45,095 nt of DNA from Bacteroidales bacterium (GTDB lineage Bacteria > Bacteroidota > Bacteroidia > Bacteroidales > UBA932). The DNA is taken from NCBI GenBank assembly GCA_017617655.1, contig JAFZVU010000088.1, forward strand, positions 1 through 45,095. The letters are read 5' to 3'. Shown one piece after another: positions 25,005 through 32,544 of this stretch; position 1 is the first letter of the stretch, and each line of letters starts with the position of its first letter. The notes beneath the pieces are model-generated. The model was given only the letters and a program-made list of their open reading frames with translations, was not told the origin of the DNA and did not search any database. Made by a program: the position numbers and the translations under genes.

Positions 25005-25173
25005 GAGCAAAGACTACATCGGCGTCAAGATTGCTATGGGCGTAGCCCGCAAGACCGATTACACTGAAGAAATCGCCCAGACGGAAGTGTGGCGTGCCGA
25101 ACTTAACCAGAAGATGGCCCGCCGTGACGAGCTGCTGGCGATGCTTGATGAGGAAGAAGTGCAACCCGAATAA
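24931..25173 (+). CDS. Small charged coiled-coil protein (80 aa)
   Basis: The ATG at 24931 lies inside the end of the RT gene. The product is acidic and helical with heptad character (TQEEIRQELEILYPQITDLREQLKS and VWRAELNQKMARRDELLAMLDEEE), no membrane segment and no recognised family. It precedes the lysis genes by 10 bases. The 74-base overlap with the RT is long for this phage, so either the RT tail or this start may be wrongly placed. The length and codon pattern still favour a real gene. Confidence 0.6.
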   Translation: MTQEEIRQELEILYPQITDLREQLKSKDYIGVKIAMGVARKTDYTEEIAQTEVWRAELNQKMARRDELLAMLDEEEVQPE

Positions 25174-25183
25174 AATTACTGCT

Positions 25184-25375
25184 ATGAATAACGATCTGAA
25201 AAACATCCTTAAACTTTGCGGCATGGCTGCCTATGTTATAGCAGTCATCGGCGGCATCGGATATACCGCCATGCAGCATCATTACCTGATAGCAGCCGCC
25301 ATCATCGTGCTTGCTGTAATGGCATGGCCCACTTTCCGCAAGCTCTGGCCCGAGAAGGAGGTGGCCGAGAAATGA
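25184..25375 (+). CDS. Small two-helix membrane protein, possible holin or antiholin
   Basis: 63 residues from the ATG at 25184. Two hydrophobic segments (ILKLCGMAAYVIAVIGGIGYTAM and YLIAAAIIVLAVMAWPTF) are separated by a short turn, and the end is charged (RKLWPEKEVAEK). Size, topology and placement before a larger membrane protein and the endolysin fit a holin or holin partner that opens or times the inner-membrane lesion. It ends in an ATGA overlap with the next gene. Homology cannot be judged. Confidence 0.6.
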   Translation: MNNDLKNILKLCGMAAYVIAVIGGIGYTAMQHHYLIAAAIIVLAVMAWPTFRKLWPEKEVAEK

Positions 25376-25839
25376 GCGAGATACTTATCAGCGCAGCCCC
25401 CTTGGTGAAGATTGCAGTCTTCGTCATGCTACTCGTGCTACTGGCGATGATAATCGACCTGGGAGCCGGACTTTACAAGGCAAAGCAGCGCGGCGAACTG
25501 AGGACGAGCGAGGCCTTACGCCGGACGCTGTCAAAGTTCATTAGCTACGAGGGTGGTATCGCTATTGCTATCATGGTAGACATACTCATCAGCTTCGCCC
25601 GCTTCTATGAACTTATCGGCATTAAGCTGCTCGTCGCAGTGCCGGTAGTTACCATCCTTGTCGGCATCTTCCTGCTTATCGTGGAGTTCATGTCGGTCCG
25701 CGAGAAGGCAGACCGTAAGACAAAGAAGCAGCAGGATCTGGTTATCGAAATGCTGGGTAAAGTCCTCACGAAAGAGGAGGTGACACAGATAATCAAGACA
25801 ATCACGGAAAAACAAGCAGCCCTCGATACAGATGAGTAA
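25372..25839 (+). CDS. Probable phage holin (three membrane segments)
   Basis: 155 residues from the ATG in the ATGA overlap at 25372. Hydrophobic segments lie at about residues 7-30 (APLVKIAVFVMLLVLLAMII), 62-78 and 84-106 (LLVAVPVVTILVGIFLLIV), followed by a charged helical cytoplasmic tail (KADRKTKKQQDLVIEMLGKV). The pattern resembles phage holins of the Bacteroides/Clostridium type. It sits between a two-helix membrane protein and the endolysin, with an 8-base overlap to the latter, which argues strongly for a lysis role. Confidence 0.72.
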   Translation: MSEILISAAPLVKIAVFVMLLVLLAMIIDLGAGLYKAKQRGELRTSEALRRTLSKFISYEGGIAIAIMVDILISFARFYELIGIKLLVAVPVVTILVGIFLLIVEFMSVREKADRKTKKQQDLVIEMLGKVLTKEEVTQIIKTITEKQAALDTDE

Positions 25840-26194
25840 GTATTTCAAGGACGCCGAGTTCCGGCGCTGCACGCCCTCCTGCTCCATCGACCAGATGGAC
25901 CCGGGCTTTATGAACAAGCTCGATGAAGTCAGAGAGATTGCTGGCATTCCGATAGTGCTAACGAGTGCTTGGCGAAGCATCATTTGGGAAAAAATGCACG
26001 GAAGGTCTGGCGATGGTGATCACCCGCAGGGTAGAGGAGTTGATGTCAAGTGTAACACGTCGCAGAACCGATACAAGATTGTCCGCGCGGCCCTCATAGT
26101 CGGCTTCCGCCGAATCGGTATAGGCAAGACCTTCATCCATTTGGGGGATGCCACTAATCTTCCACAAGACGTAATCTGGGACTATTATGAATAA
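25832..26194 (+). CDS. Endolysin, peptidase M15 family
   Basis: 120 residues, a minimal single-domain M15_3-type D-Ala-D-Ala-like peptidase. The zinc site is visible: His and Asp in GDHPQGRGVDVKC (about residues 64-73) and His in TFIHLGD (about residue 103); SAWRSIIWEK matches the family's conserved S-x-x-R segment. It has no signal peptide, so it depends on the holin for release into the periplasm, where it cuts peptidoglycan cross-bridges. It overlaps holin and spanin genes on either side. Confidence 0.88.
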   Translation: MSKYFKDAEFRRCTPSCSIDQMDPGFMNKLDEVREIAGIPIVLTSAWRSIIWEKMHGRSGDGDHPQGRGVDVKCNTSQNRYKIVRAALIVGFRRIGIGKTFIHLGDATNLPQDVIWDYYE

Positions 26195-26744
26195 TATCGA
26201 CCAAGACAACGGCGACAAGCTGGTGGCCTGGCCGCTGCTGGTGCTGCTGACGCTCATAGTGTCGGTGCTGGTCTGCGCCTGCAGCCCTCGGGTGGTCGAG
26301 AAGATTCAGGTGGAATACCGCGACACGACCATCATCAAGGAAACGGTGCGCGACTCCCTCGTCCACGTCCCGATCCCACTGGAAGACTGGCAGGTCGTCG
26401 TCGACGTCACCGAATCCTCGCACCTCGAGACATCCGTCGCAAAAAGCGATGCCTTCGTGGGACTGGACGGCCGGCTGCATCACAGCCTGAGCAACAAGCG
26501 CGACAGCCTTGCTGCCGTCGTCCCCATCCACTACCATGACACCTATACCGCCACAAGCTCACAGACGACGCACGCGCTCATCAAAGAGGTCAAGGTAGAG
26601 AAACCCCTTACCTGGTGGCAAAGGCTCCGTCTGCGGGCCTTCCCGTGGCTGCTGGGGGGTGTTGTTGCCCTGCTCGGCTGGACATTCAGAAAACCTTTAT
26701 TAAAACTAATACGAAAAGGAACAGAGACGTTATCAACCTGCTGA
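26187..26744 (+). CDS. Candidate one-piece spanin (lipoprotein with C-terminal membrane helix)
   Basis: 185 residues. The N-terminus has a hydrophobic signal (AWPLLVLLTLIVSVLVCAC) with a lipobox-like VCA-C at Cys32, which would anchor the protein in the outer membrane. Residues 33-150 are a periplasmic-type beta/charged stretch with no enzyme motif. Residues 151-167 (AFPWLLGGVVALLGWTF) form a membrane helix followed by a basic tail, which would sit in the inner membrane. This two-ended layout directly after the endolysin is that of unimolecular spanins such as T1 gp11, which fuse the two membranes at lysis. It starts 8 bases inside the endolysin gene. Confidence 0.6.
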   Translation: MNNIDQDNGDKLVAWPLLVLLTLIVSVLVCACSPRVVEKIQVEYRDTTIIKETVRDSLVHVPIPLEDWQVVVDVTESSHLETSVAKSDAFVGLDGRLHHSLSNKRDSLAAVVPIHYHDTYTATSSQTTHALIKEVKVEKPLTWWQRLRLRAFPWLLGGVVALLGWTFRKPLLKLIRKGTETLSTC

Positions 26745-26851
26745 AGCTGGCCTTTACAACAAGAAGTTCATCGAGTTTGCCATCAACTATCTCAAGGATC
26801 CGGACAACCCTTACGGCGACCATAAGATCTGGGGGTATCTTTCCGGCAAGT
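26710..26851 (+). pseudogene. Orphan 3' coding fragment without a start codon
   Basis: A frame open from 26710 (a stop precedes it at 26707-26709) to TAA at 26849-26851 encodes 46 residues that look like genuine protein: LYNKKFIEFAINYLKDP followed by NPYGDHKIWGYLSGK. It has no ATG, GTG or TTG near its beginning and lies in the +1 frame relative to the spanin gene that it overlaps. It could be the 3' piece of a host gene broken by phage integration, the tail of a phage gene disrupted by frameshift, or a frameshifted extension of the spanin. I do not recognise the parent protein. Confidence 0.45.
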
Positions 26852-26927
26852 AAACACTTATGGATTTGCATAAGTGGCGCACAATCACTACATTTGTGCA
26901 TCATTGCTCTGCAATGGTATAAGGGAT

Positions 26928-26963
26928 GGGGATGCGGTGCTCAAGCTGCATCCCCAGTTTTTT
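26928..26963 (+). terminator. Rho-independent terminator at the right end of the phage
   Basis: An 8-base perfect stem GGGGATGC (26928-26935) / GCATCCCC (26948-26955) with a 12-base loop is followed by AGTTTTTT. It lies about 75 bases after the last coding fragment and is the natural end of the phage late transcript. Confidence 0.85.
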
Positions 26964-27140
26964 GCAGTTGTTGACGTATTGTTGACGGAAATTTGCGCAG
27001 GTCCAATTCCGGACTGTCAATAAGAGGCTGAGTCATAAATAGAAAAAGGGCGCTTCGTGGCGTCCTCTTTCTATTTTAACCTAAAACTTAACCTATGAAA
27101 AACTGTTTGTCTAAGGATTAAGCAATAGGCGTGCCAAAGT
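26964..27140. other. Phage-host boundary region, no gene
   Basis: This stretch lies between the phage terminator and the end of the host isomerase gene. It holds two near-adjacent GTTGACG copies (26969-26988), which could be integrase arm sites or chance; a short inverted repeat GTCC/GGAC (27001-27014); a long hairpin (separate entry); and ATG at 27095 opening an 8-codon frame MKNCLSKD that ends at TAA 27119-27121. An attachment site should lie in or near this region if this is a prophage, but it cannot be proved without the other end. Confidence 0.4.
27038..27075. terminator. Long imperfect hairpin, probable bidirectional terminator
   Basis: Left arm 27038-27053 (AATAGAAAAAGGGCGC) pairs with right arm 27059-27075 (GGCGTCCTCTTTCTATT), about 14 pairs with small mismatches and a 5-base loop. 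A/T-rich flanks on both sides allow it to act on either strand; it lies 66 bases past the stop of the minus-strand isomerase gene. Confidence 0.65.
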
Positions 27141-27800
27141 TTATTCTTTAACTTCTTTTACTGAAATTATTTTTACGGGTTCCTCAGGAAGGTTGCGATT
27201 GTTGGTCTTGACTGAAGCGATTTTGTCGATCACGTCGAGGCCGGAGATGGTTTCGCCGAAGATGGTGTATTCGCCGTCGAGGTGCTTGCAGCCCTCTTCG
27301 CTCTGCACGAGGTAGAACTGTGAGCCTGAAGAGGCTTTCTCGGGATTGACGTTGTCGCCTCTGCGGGCTGCGGCCAGAGCGCCTTTCTTGTGGGTCTTGC
27401 CGGGAACGATCTCAGCGGGGATGGTGTAGTTCGGACCGCCGGTGCCGTACTGGGCTTCCTTGCCTTCCTGCTTGGTGAACGGGTCGCCGCACTGGATCAT
27501 GAAGTTTTTGATCACACGGTGGAAAAGCATGCCGTCATAGTAGCCGCTGCGGGCGAGCTTCACGAAATTATCGCGGTGCAGGGGAGTTTCTTTATAAAGC
27601 TTTACTACGATGTCGCCCTTTGTGGTGGAAATCTTGAAGACGGGCTCTTCTGCGATCTCTTCGGGTTCAGCAACTTCACCCTGGGAGAATGAAGGCTGGT
27701 CTGTATTGATATCTTTCGGTTGGGTCTTGTTGCCGTTCTTGCAACCTGTGAATAAAAATGCCATGGTAACGATAAGTGATAATGTCAGTATCCGTTTCAT
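27141..27800 (-). CDS. Cyclophilin-type peptidyl-prolyl isomerase lipoprotein
   Basis: 219 residues. A lipoprotein signal (MKRILTLSLIVTMAFLFTGC, Cys20) is followed by a Lys/Gln linker and the cyclophilin domain from about residue 53: ISTTKGDIVVKLYKETPLHRDNFVKLARSGYYDGMLFHRVIKNFMIQCGDP contains the catalytic Arg in FHRV, and later GSQFYLV and HLDGEYTIFGE are family signatures. It speeds proline isomerisation of proteins in the periplasm. A minus-strand -7 box (TAAATTTG) lies at 27821-27828, so it is a single-gene unit divergent from the flippase. First host gene after the phage. Confidence 0.93.
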   Translation of the reverse strand: MKRILTLSLIVTMAFLFTGCKNGNKTQPKDINTDQPSFSQGEVAEPEEIAEEPVFKISTTKGDIVVKLYKETPLHRDNFVKLARSGYYDGMLFHRVIKNFMIQCGDPFTKQEGKEAQYGTGGPNYTIPAEIVPGKTHKKGALAAARRGDNVNPEKASSGSQFYLVQSEEGCKHLDGEYTIFGETISGLDVIDKIASVKTNNRNLPEEPVKIISVKEVKE

Positions 27801-27820
27801 AATGTTGATTATTTACAGGG

Positions 27821-27828
27821 CAAATTTA
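27821..27828 (-). promoter_or_regulatory. Bacteroidetes -7 promoter box for the isomerase gene
   Basis: On the minus strand the bases read TAAATTTG, a perfect TAnnTTTG, 21 bases before the start codon at 27800. It would give a 5' leader of roughly 15 bases. Confidence 0.6.
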
Positions 27829-27839
27829 GCCATTTTTCG

Positions 27840-27847
27840 TATTTTTG
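27840..27847 (+). promoter_or_regulatory. Bacteroidetes -7 promoter box for the flippase-dut-murF operon
   Basis: TATTTTTG matches TAnnTTTG and lies 20 bases before the flippase ATG at 27868. It is back to back with the isomerase promoter, so the two transcripts diverge within 67 bases. A clear -33 TTTG is not seen. Confidence 0.55.
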
Positions 27848-27867
27848 TGTGAAATGAAAGACCCGAG

Positions 27868-29346
27868 ATGGCAAATCCGTTGAAACAACTGGCAGGCGAG
27901 ACCGCCATATATGGTCTGAGCACCATTCTGGCCCGTGTCGTCAACTTCATGCTGGTTCCTCTCTACACGGCGATCCTGAGCCGCTCGGACTATGGTGTCG
28001 TCACAGAGTTCCTGTCTTACATAGCCATCCTGCAGGTGGTCCTCGCGCTGGGCCTGGAGACGGGCTGTTTCCGCTACGCCACAATCAAGGAGATAAACAA
28101 CTCTTCCAAGGTCTTCTCCACCGCCTTCTCCATAGTCTTCATCCTCTGCGCGGTGTTCTACATCTGCGTCTCCGCATTCTCGGGCGGCATCTCGACTGCC
28201 CTGGGTTATGCTGAGAACGGAAGGGTCATCAAATATGTGGGGCTGATACTATGGATAGACACCATTACGGCCATAATCTTCGCGCGCCTGCGCTATGAGC
28301 ACAAGGCCCTCAAGTTCGCCATAATCAAGACTCTGAAGATATTCACCGAACTCGGCGTGAACCTGCTGCTGTACCTCCGCTTCCCGAAGTTCGCCGCTGC
28401 CCATCCGGACAGCTGGATGCTGCGCTTCGTAAGCGCCACGCCCGATTACACCTACGCAATCTTTGCCATCCTCATAAGCTGCCTTGTGTGCCTCATCCTG
28501 CTCCTGCCGGAGATACTGAGGCTCCGCTTCAAGCCCGACAAGGAGCTGGCCAAGTCGCTGCTGATCTATTCGCTGCCGCTGATGATCGCCGGCCTGCCCG
28601 GAGTGCTCAACGACTTCATGGACCGTATCCTGATGCGCTTCCTCAACGCCGACCCGGCCATCTGGAGGGCTGACCTCGGAGTCTACCAGGCCGGAGTGAA
28701 GATAGCCGTGATAATGTCGCTCTTCGTGCAGATGTTCCGCTACGCCGCGGAGCCGTTCTTCTTCCAGAGAGAGAAAGACAAGGATAACAAGGCCCTCTAC
28801 GCAAAGGTGATGAGCTACTTCGTAGCCTTCTGCATGTTCGGCTTCCTGGTGGTGACTTTATACCTCGACGAGATCGGCCTCATCCTCGGAAAGAACTTCC
28901 GCGAAGGCCTCTCCATAACCCCCATAATGCTGATGGCCTACGTGCTGCTGGGAATGCAGTTCAACATCAGCATGTGGTACAAACTGAGCGGCAAGACGGG
29001 CTATGCCGTGTGGATTACGCTGGCCGGACTGGTAGTGACGCTGGCCATAAACTTCATCTTCATGCCCCGCTTCAGCTATTACGCCGCAGCGTGGGGCCAT
29101 GTCGCAAGCTACGTGGTTATGATGGCCATCTCTCTGTGGCTGGGGAACAAATACTACCCCATCCCTTACAACTGGGTGCAGATCGCCCTCTGCATCCTGC
29201 TCGGCCTGGGCATCTACATCGGCTCGCTGTTCGTGCCGCAGCTGAGCCTCTGGCCGAAGCTGGGCGTCCAGACCCTGCTGCTGCTCTGCTATATGGTGCC
29301 GGTAGCCCTGAGCGTATTCTTCTACCGCCGCAAACAAACTGCCTGA
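27868..29346 (+). CDS. Polysaccharide flippase (Wzx/MATE-like, MOP superfamily)
   Basis: 492 residues with about 12-14 hydrophobic segments across the whole length and no signal peptide. The start [32 protein letters not shown], with SRSDYGVV following, is typical of Polysacc_synt flippases that move lipid-linked sugars across the inner membrane. The end is a basic tail (YRRKQTA). It heads a probable operon with dut (13-base gap) and murF (3-base gap), so lipid-linked precursor export is tied to nucleotide hygiene and cell-wall synthesis by transcription. The actual lipid substrate is unknown; O-antigen, capsule and peptidoglycan precursors are all possible. Confidence 0.88.
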   Translation: MANPLKQLAGETAIYGLSTILARVVNFMLVPLYTAILSRSDYGVVTEFLSYIAILQVVLALGLETGCFRYATIKEINNSSKVFSTAFSIVFILCAVFYICVSAFSGGISTALGYAENGRVIKYVGLILWIDTITAIIFARLRYEHKALKFAIIKTLKIFTELGVNLLLYLRFPKFAAAHPDSWMLRFVSATPDYTYAIFAILISCLVCLILLLPEILRLRFKPDKELAKSLLIYSLPLMIAGLPGVLNDFMDRILMRFLNADPAIWRADLGVYQAGVKIAVIMSLFVQMFRYAAEPFFFQREKDKDNKALYAKVMSYFVAFCMFGFLVVTLYLDEIGLILGKNFREGLSITPIMLMAYVLLGMQFNISMWYKLSGKTGYAVWITLAGLVVTLAINFIFMPRFSYYAAAWGHVASYVVMMAISLWLGNKYYPIPYNWVQIALCILLGLGIYIGSLFVPQLSLWPKLGVQTLLLLCYMVPVALSVFFYRRKQTA

Positions 29347-29359
29347 AACAATCATATAT

Positions 29360-29794
29360 ATGAAAGTCAAAATAGTCAACAAATCTGAATACCCCTCTCC
29401 TGCCTACGCTACTCCCTATTCGGCCGGAGTGGACCTCAAAGCCAACATAAAAGAGAGCGTGACTCTCGGCTCGCTGGAGCGCACAATGATCCCGACGGGA
29501 CTGTTCATCCAGCTGCCGGAAGGTTACGAAGCGCAGGTGCGCCCGAGAAGCGGCCTGGCTGCGAAGCACGGCATTACCGTCACCAACAGCCCCGGCACCA
29601 TAGACGCCGACTACCGCGGCGAGGTGTGCGTACTGCTGGTAAACCTTTCGAAGGAACCCTTCACCATTGAGCCCGGAGAGAGGATCGCCCAGATGGTGAT
29701 TGCCCGCCACGAACATGTGGAATGGGAAGAAGTGGATCAGCTCGACGAGAGCTTGCGCGGAGCCGGCGGATTCGGTTCGACAGGCAAGAAATAG
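29360..29794 (+). CDS. dut: dUTP diphosphatase
   Basis: 144 residues, the normal length of trimeric dUTPases. All five motifs are visible: AGVDL (22-26), [10 protein letters not shown] (62-71), [10 protein letters not shown] (79-88) with the catalytic Asp and the uracil-pocket Tyr, ERIAQMV (107-113), and the C-terminal P-loop-like [10 protein letters not shown] (133-142). It hydrolyses dUTP to dUMP and pyrophosphate, keeping uracil out of DNA and supplying thymidylate synthesis. It lies between a flippase and murF in one operon. Confidence 0.97.
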   Translation: MKVKIVNKSEYPSPAYATPYSAGVDLKANIKESVTLGSLERTMIPTGLFIQLPEGYEAQVRPRSGLAAKHGITVTNSPGTIDADYRGEVCVLLVNLSKEPFTIEPGERIAQMVIARHEHVEWEEVDQLDESLRGAGGFGSTGKK

Positions 29795-29797
29795 GCT

Positions 29798-31096
29798 ATG
29801 AAAGATTTGTATGACATATATCTGGAGTGCGGGGCCAAGGTCTGCACGGACACCCGCCGCATAGTTCCCGGCTCGGTATTCTTCGCTCTTAAGGGCGACA
29901 ATTTCGACGGCAACGACTTCGCCGCTGCAGCCATAGAGCAGGGCGCAGCATACGCAGTGGTTGAAAGGCTGCCCGAAGGAGCAGACGAGCACTTCGTCAA
30001 AGTGCCGGACACCCTCCAGGCCCTGCAGCAGCTGGCCCGCATCCACTGCATGCATTTCGAAATACCTGTGGTGGGCATCACCGGCACCAACGGAAAGACA
30101 ACTACCAAAGAGCTGGTCAACGCTGTCCTCGGCGCCAGATACCGCACCCTCTGCACCAAAGGCAATCTCAACAACCACATCGGAGTGCCGCTCACCCTGC
30201 TGGGGCTGAACGCTGAGCATGAGATCGCCATAGTCGAGATGGGAGCCAGCCATCCGGGAGAGATTGCATCTTCGGTGTCGATGGCACTGCCCACCTGCGG
30301 CCTGATAACCAACGTGGGGCGCGCCCATCTGGAAGGCTTCGGCTCGTTCGAGGGAGTGAAGAGGACCAAGGGAGAGCTCTATGACTTCCTCAACGCCACT
30401 TCCGGGACCATATTCTACAACGCCGACAGCGCCGACATCTGCGGCATGGCGGAGGCCCGCGCAAAGCTCACCAAAATACCCTACGGTGTGAAATACCAGG
30501 GCATCAGCATCCTTACCGCCAATGTGCAGGAGCCGTTCCTGCGCATCGAACTGCCCGGCGGCCGGATTGTCCGCACCCATCTGGTCGGAGCTTACAACGC
30601 CGACAATGTACTGGCTGCACTGTGCGTCGCAAGGCACTTCAAGGTGGACGAAGACGCTGCGATCGCTGCGATAGAGGCCTATGTTCCTTCGAACAACCGC
30701 TCGCAGATGCTGAACACCGCTGACAACACGCTTATTGTCGATGCATACAACGCCAACCACACCAGCATGCTCACGTCGCTCGACAACTTCGCGGCGACCG
30801 GCTTCAAGGAGAAAGTCCTGATACTTGGCGACATGTATGAGCTCGGCGACTTCTCGCTGCAAGCCCATGCCGACGTGCTCCGCAAGGCCTGCGCCATCAC
30901 AGATGAGCTGTTCCTCGTGGGCAGGGGTGAATTCAGGGCCGCAGCAGAGCAGGTCCCCGAAGCTGCCGGTGCAAAATTCTTCAGGACAGCCGAAGAGCTC
31001 CGCGACTATCTGGGGGAACATCCGCTCAAAGGCAAGACCATCCTGCTGAAAGGCTCCAACAGCAACAGGCTGTTTATTCTGCCCGATATTCTTTGA
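29798..31096 (+). CDS. murF: UDP-MurNAc-tripeptide:D-Ala-D-Ala ligase MurF
   Basis: 432 residues. The Mur-ligase P-loop TGTNGKTT is at residues 95-102; CTDTRRIVPGSVFFALKG at the N-terminus is the UDP-binding segment of MurF; EMGASHPGEI and TNVGRAHLEGFGS are central-domain signatures; and DAYNANHTSM is the MurF-specific stretch near residue 310. It adds D-Ala-D-Ala to the tripeptide precursor in the cytosol. It starts 3 bases after dut. Its stop codon lies within the promoter region of the next gene. Confidence 0.97.
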   Translation: MKDLYDIYLECGAKVCTDTRRIVPGSVFFALKGDNFDGNDFAAAAIEQGAAYAVVERLPEGADEHFVKVPDTLQALQQLARIHCMHFEIPVVGITGTNGKTTTKELVNAVLGARYRTLCTKGNLNNHIGVPLTLLGLNAEHEIAIVEMGASHPGEIASSVSMALPTCGLITNVGRAHLEGFGSFEGVKRTKGELYDFLNATSGTIFYNADSADICGMAEARAKLTKIPYGVKYQGISILTANVQEPFLRIELPGGRIVRTHLVGAYNADNVLAALCVARHFKVDEDAAIAAIEAYVPSNNRSQMLNTADNTLIVDAYNANHTSMLTSLDNFAATGFKEKVLILGDMYELGDFSLQAHADVLRKACAITDELFLVGRGEFRAAAEQVPEAAGAKFFRTAEELRDYLGEHPLKGKTILLKGSNSNRLFILPDIL

Positions 31097-31120
31097 TTGC
31101 ACAAATTTCTTATAAATTTG
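31092..31120 (+). promoter_or_regulatory. Bacteroidetes-type promoter overlapping the murF stop
   Basis: A -33-like TTTG at 31092-31095 (inside the last codons of murF) and a perfect -7 box TAAATTTG at 31113-31120 are 17 bases apart. The -7 box is also one arm of an inverted repeat, ACAAATTT-cttat-AAATTTGT. Transcription would start within a few bases of the glycosyltransferase ATG at 31130, leaving almost no leader. Confidence 0.6.
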
Positions 31121-31129
31121 TAAGAGAAT

Positions 31130-32140
31130 ATGGATACGGCGATAGTCATACTCAACTGGAACGGACTGCATTTCATGAAGCGGTTCCTGCCCGTGCTGAA
31201 AGCCGACACTCCGAAGGAGAATTTCTTCATCGTGGTGGCGGACAACGGCTCTACGGACGGTTCGGTGGATTGGCTGAAGGCTGAGCATCCCGACGTGCAG
31301 CTGATCGAGTTCGACAAGAACTACGGCTTCACAGAGGGTTACAACCGCGCTTTCAGGGAGATTGAGGCTGATTACTACATCCTGCTCAATTCCGATGTGG
31401 AAGTGACCCCGGGCTGGGCCGAGACTCTGATAAACTTCATGGAGGACAATCCGGACGCCGGCATCTGCCAGCCGAAGATCCTCTCCGAGGCCAACCGCGA
31501 CACTTTCGAGTACGCCGGCGCCGCGGGAGGTTTCATCGACCACTTCGGCTACCCGTTCTGCCGCGGCCGCATCCTGAGCAACATCGAGAAGGACCACGGC
31601 CAGTATGACGAAGAGGAGGAGATTTTCTGGGCGGCCGGAGCCTGCATGGTGGTGCGCGCCTCGCTCTACCACCATCTCGGAGGCCTCGATGACCTGTTCT
31701 TCGCCCACATGGAGGAGATTGATTTCTGCTGGCGCGCCAAGCTGCTGGGCTTCCAGGTATGGGCAGTCCCGCAGGCCAAGATCTACCATGTCGGCGGCGG
31801 AACCCTCCCCAACAACTCTCCGCGCAAGCTGTATTACAACTACCGCAACAACCTGCTGATGCTCTACAAGAACCTGCCGGGCAACGTCCGCTGGAGGATT
31901 ATCACCATACGCAAGTTCATGGATTTCCTGTCGGCTATGGTTTACCTCGTCACTTTCAAATGGAGCTGGTGCAAGGCTGTCTTCAAGGCCCACCGCGACT
32001 ACCGCAAGCTCAAGAAAGTAGAAGACCACTCCGTCTTCTCTGAGGAATTCAACGACATCGGCCACCTGCGCGGCAGCATCCTGCACAAATTCTTCCTGAG
32101 CGGCAAGAAACTCACTTTCGACCAGCTGCGTTTCAAGTGA
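31130..32140 (+). CDS. Family 2 glycosyltransferase (rhamnosyltransferase-like)
   Basis: 336 residues. The start TAIVILNWNGLHFMKRFLPVL and the sequence VVADNGSTDGSVDWL are the standard opening of the family; LLNSDVEVTPGW near residue 88 supplies the DxD-like site (SDV), and MEEIDFCWRAKLLGF (about residue 195) is the ED-type catalytic segment typical of WsaF/rhamnosyl-like enzymes. The C-terminal 90 residues are basic and may bind the membrane. It probably has its own promoter just upstream and is followed by an overlapping metallopeptidase gene. It likely builds a surface glycan. Confidence 0.88.
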   Translation: MDTAIVILNWNGLHFMKRFLPVLKADTPKENFFIVVADNGSTDGSVDWLKAEHPDVQLIEFDKNYGFTEGYNRAFREIEADYYILLNSDVEVTPGWAETLINFMEDNPDAGICQPKILSEANRDTFEYAGAAGGFIDHFGYPFCRGRILSNIEKDHGQYDEEEEIFWAAGACMVVRASLYHHLGGLDDLFFAHMEEIDFCWRAKLLGFQVWAVPQAKIYHVGGGTLPNNSPRKLYYNYRNNLLMLYKNLPGNVRWRIITIRKFMDFLSAMVYLVTFKWSWCKAVFKAHRDYRKLKKVEDHSVFSEEFNDIGHLRGSILHKFFLSGKKLTFDQLRFK

Positions 32141-32544
32141 TAATCCGCATTTTTACTCCCCTGCGCCGCATCAGACGGGCAAGGCGCAAAGCTGTTCCTG
32201 ACGAGGCCCTTCGGGCCGAGGCCAAGGCATGGCTGATTCCCAGACTGGCTGAACTGGCCGCCCAGCACGGCTTCACCTACAACAAAGTCTTCATAAAGAA
32301 CAACGTGTCGAACTGGGGCAGTTGCAGCACCAAAGGCAACATAAACCTCAACATGCAGCTCATGCGTCTGCCGGAGGAGCTGCGGGACTACGTGATACTC
32401 CACGAGCTGTGCCATCTGAAACAGCTGAACCACGGCGCGGAATTCCACGCGCTGCTCAACTCTCTCTGCGGCGGCCGCGAGAAGGAACTGCGCAGGCAGC
32501 TGCGGAAATATCACATAGGGGCTAACGGCGCCAGTGCCTCTTGA
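32137..32544 (+). CDS. YgjP/WLM-type (DUF45) zinc metallopeptidase
   Basis: 135 residues from a GTG start that overlaps the previous stop (GTGA). The family signature SNWGSCSTKGNINLNMQLMRLP is followed by the zinc site HELCHLKQLNHGAEFH with His89, Glu90, His93 and His104 or His99. This is a stand-alone short version of the M48-like family, which in E. coli YgjP is about 165 residues. No signal peptide, so cytosolic. The physiological substrate is unknown. Its 3' end overlaps the end of the convergent flippase gene by 23 bases. Confidence 0.85.
   Translation: MIIRIFTPLRRIRRARRKAVPDEALRAEAKAWLIPRLAELAAQHGFTYNKVFIKNNVSNWGSCSTKGNINLNMQLMRLPEELRDYVILHELCHLKQLNHGAEFHALLNSLCGGREKELRRQLRKYHIGANGASAS

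Noticed and set aside
26852-27140. tRNA gene as an attachment site
   Set aside because: No cloverleaf or T-arm consensus could be found near the phage boundary on either strand.
1-27140. Integrase, excisionase or phage repressor
   Set aside because: No protein in the window has tyrosine or serine recombinase motifs or a repressor-type helix-turn-helix, so lysogeny genes must lie to the left if this is a prophage.
29117-32086. Very long minus-strand open frame (989 codons) across dut, murF and a glycosyltransferase
   Set aside because: It lies wholly antisense to three genes with clear catalytic motifs. In GC-rich DNA with strong third-base bias such shadows are expected.
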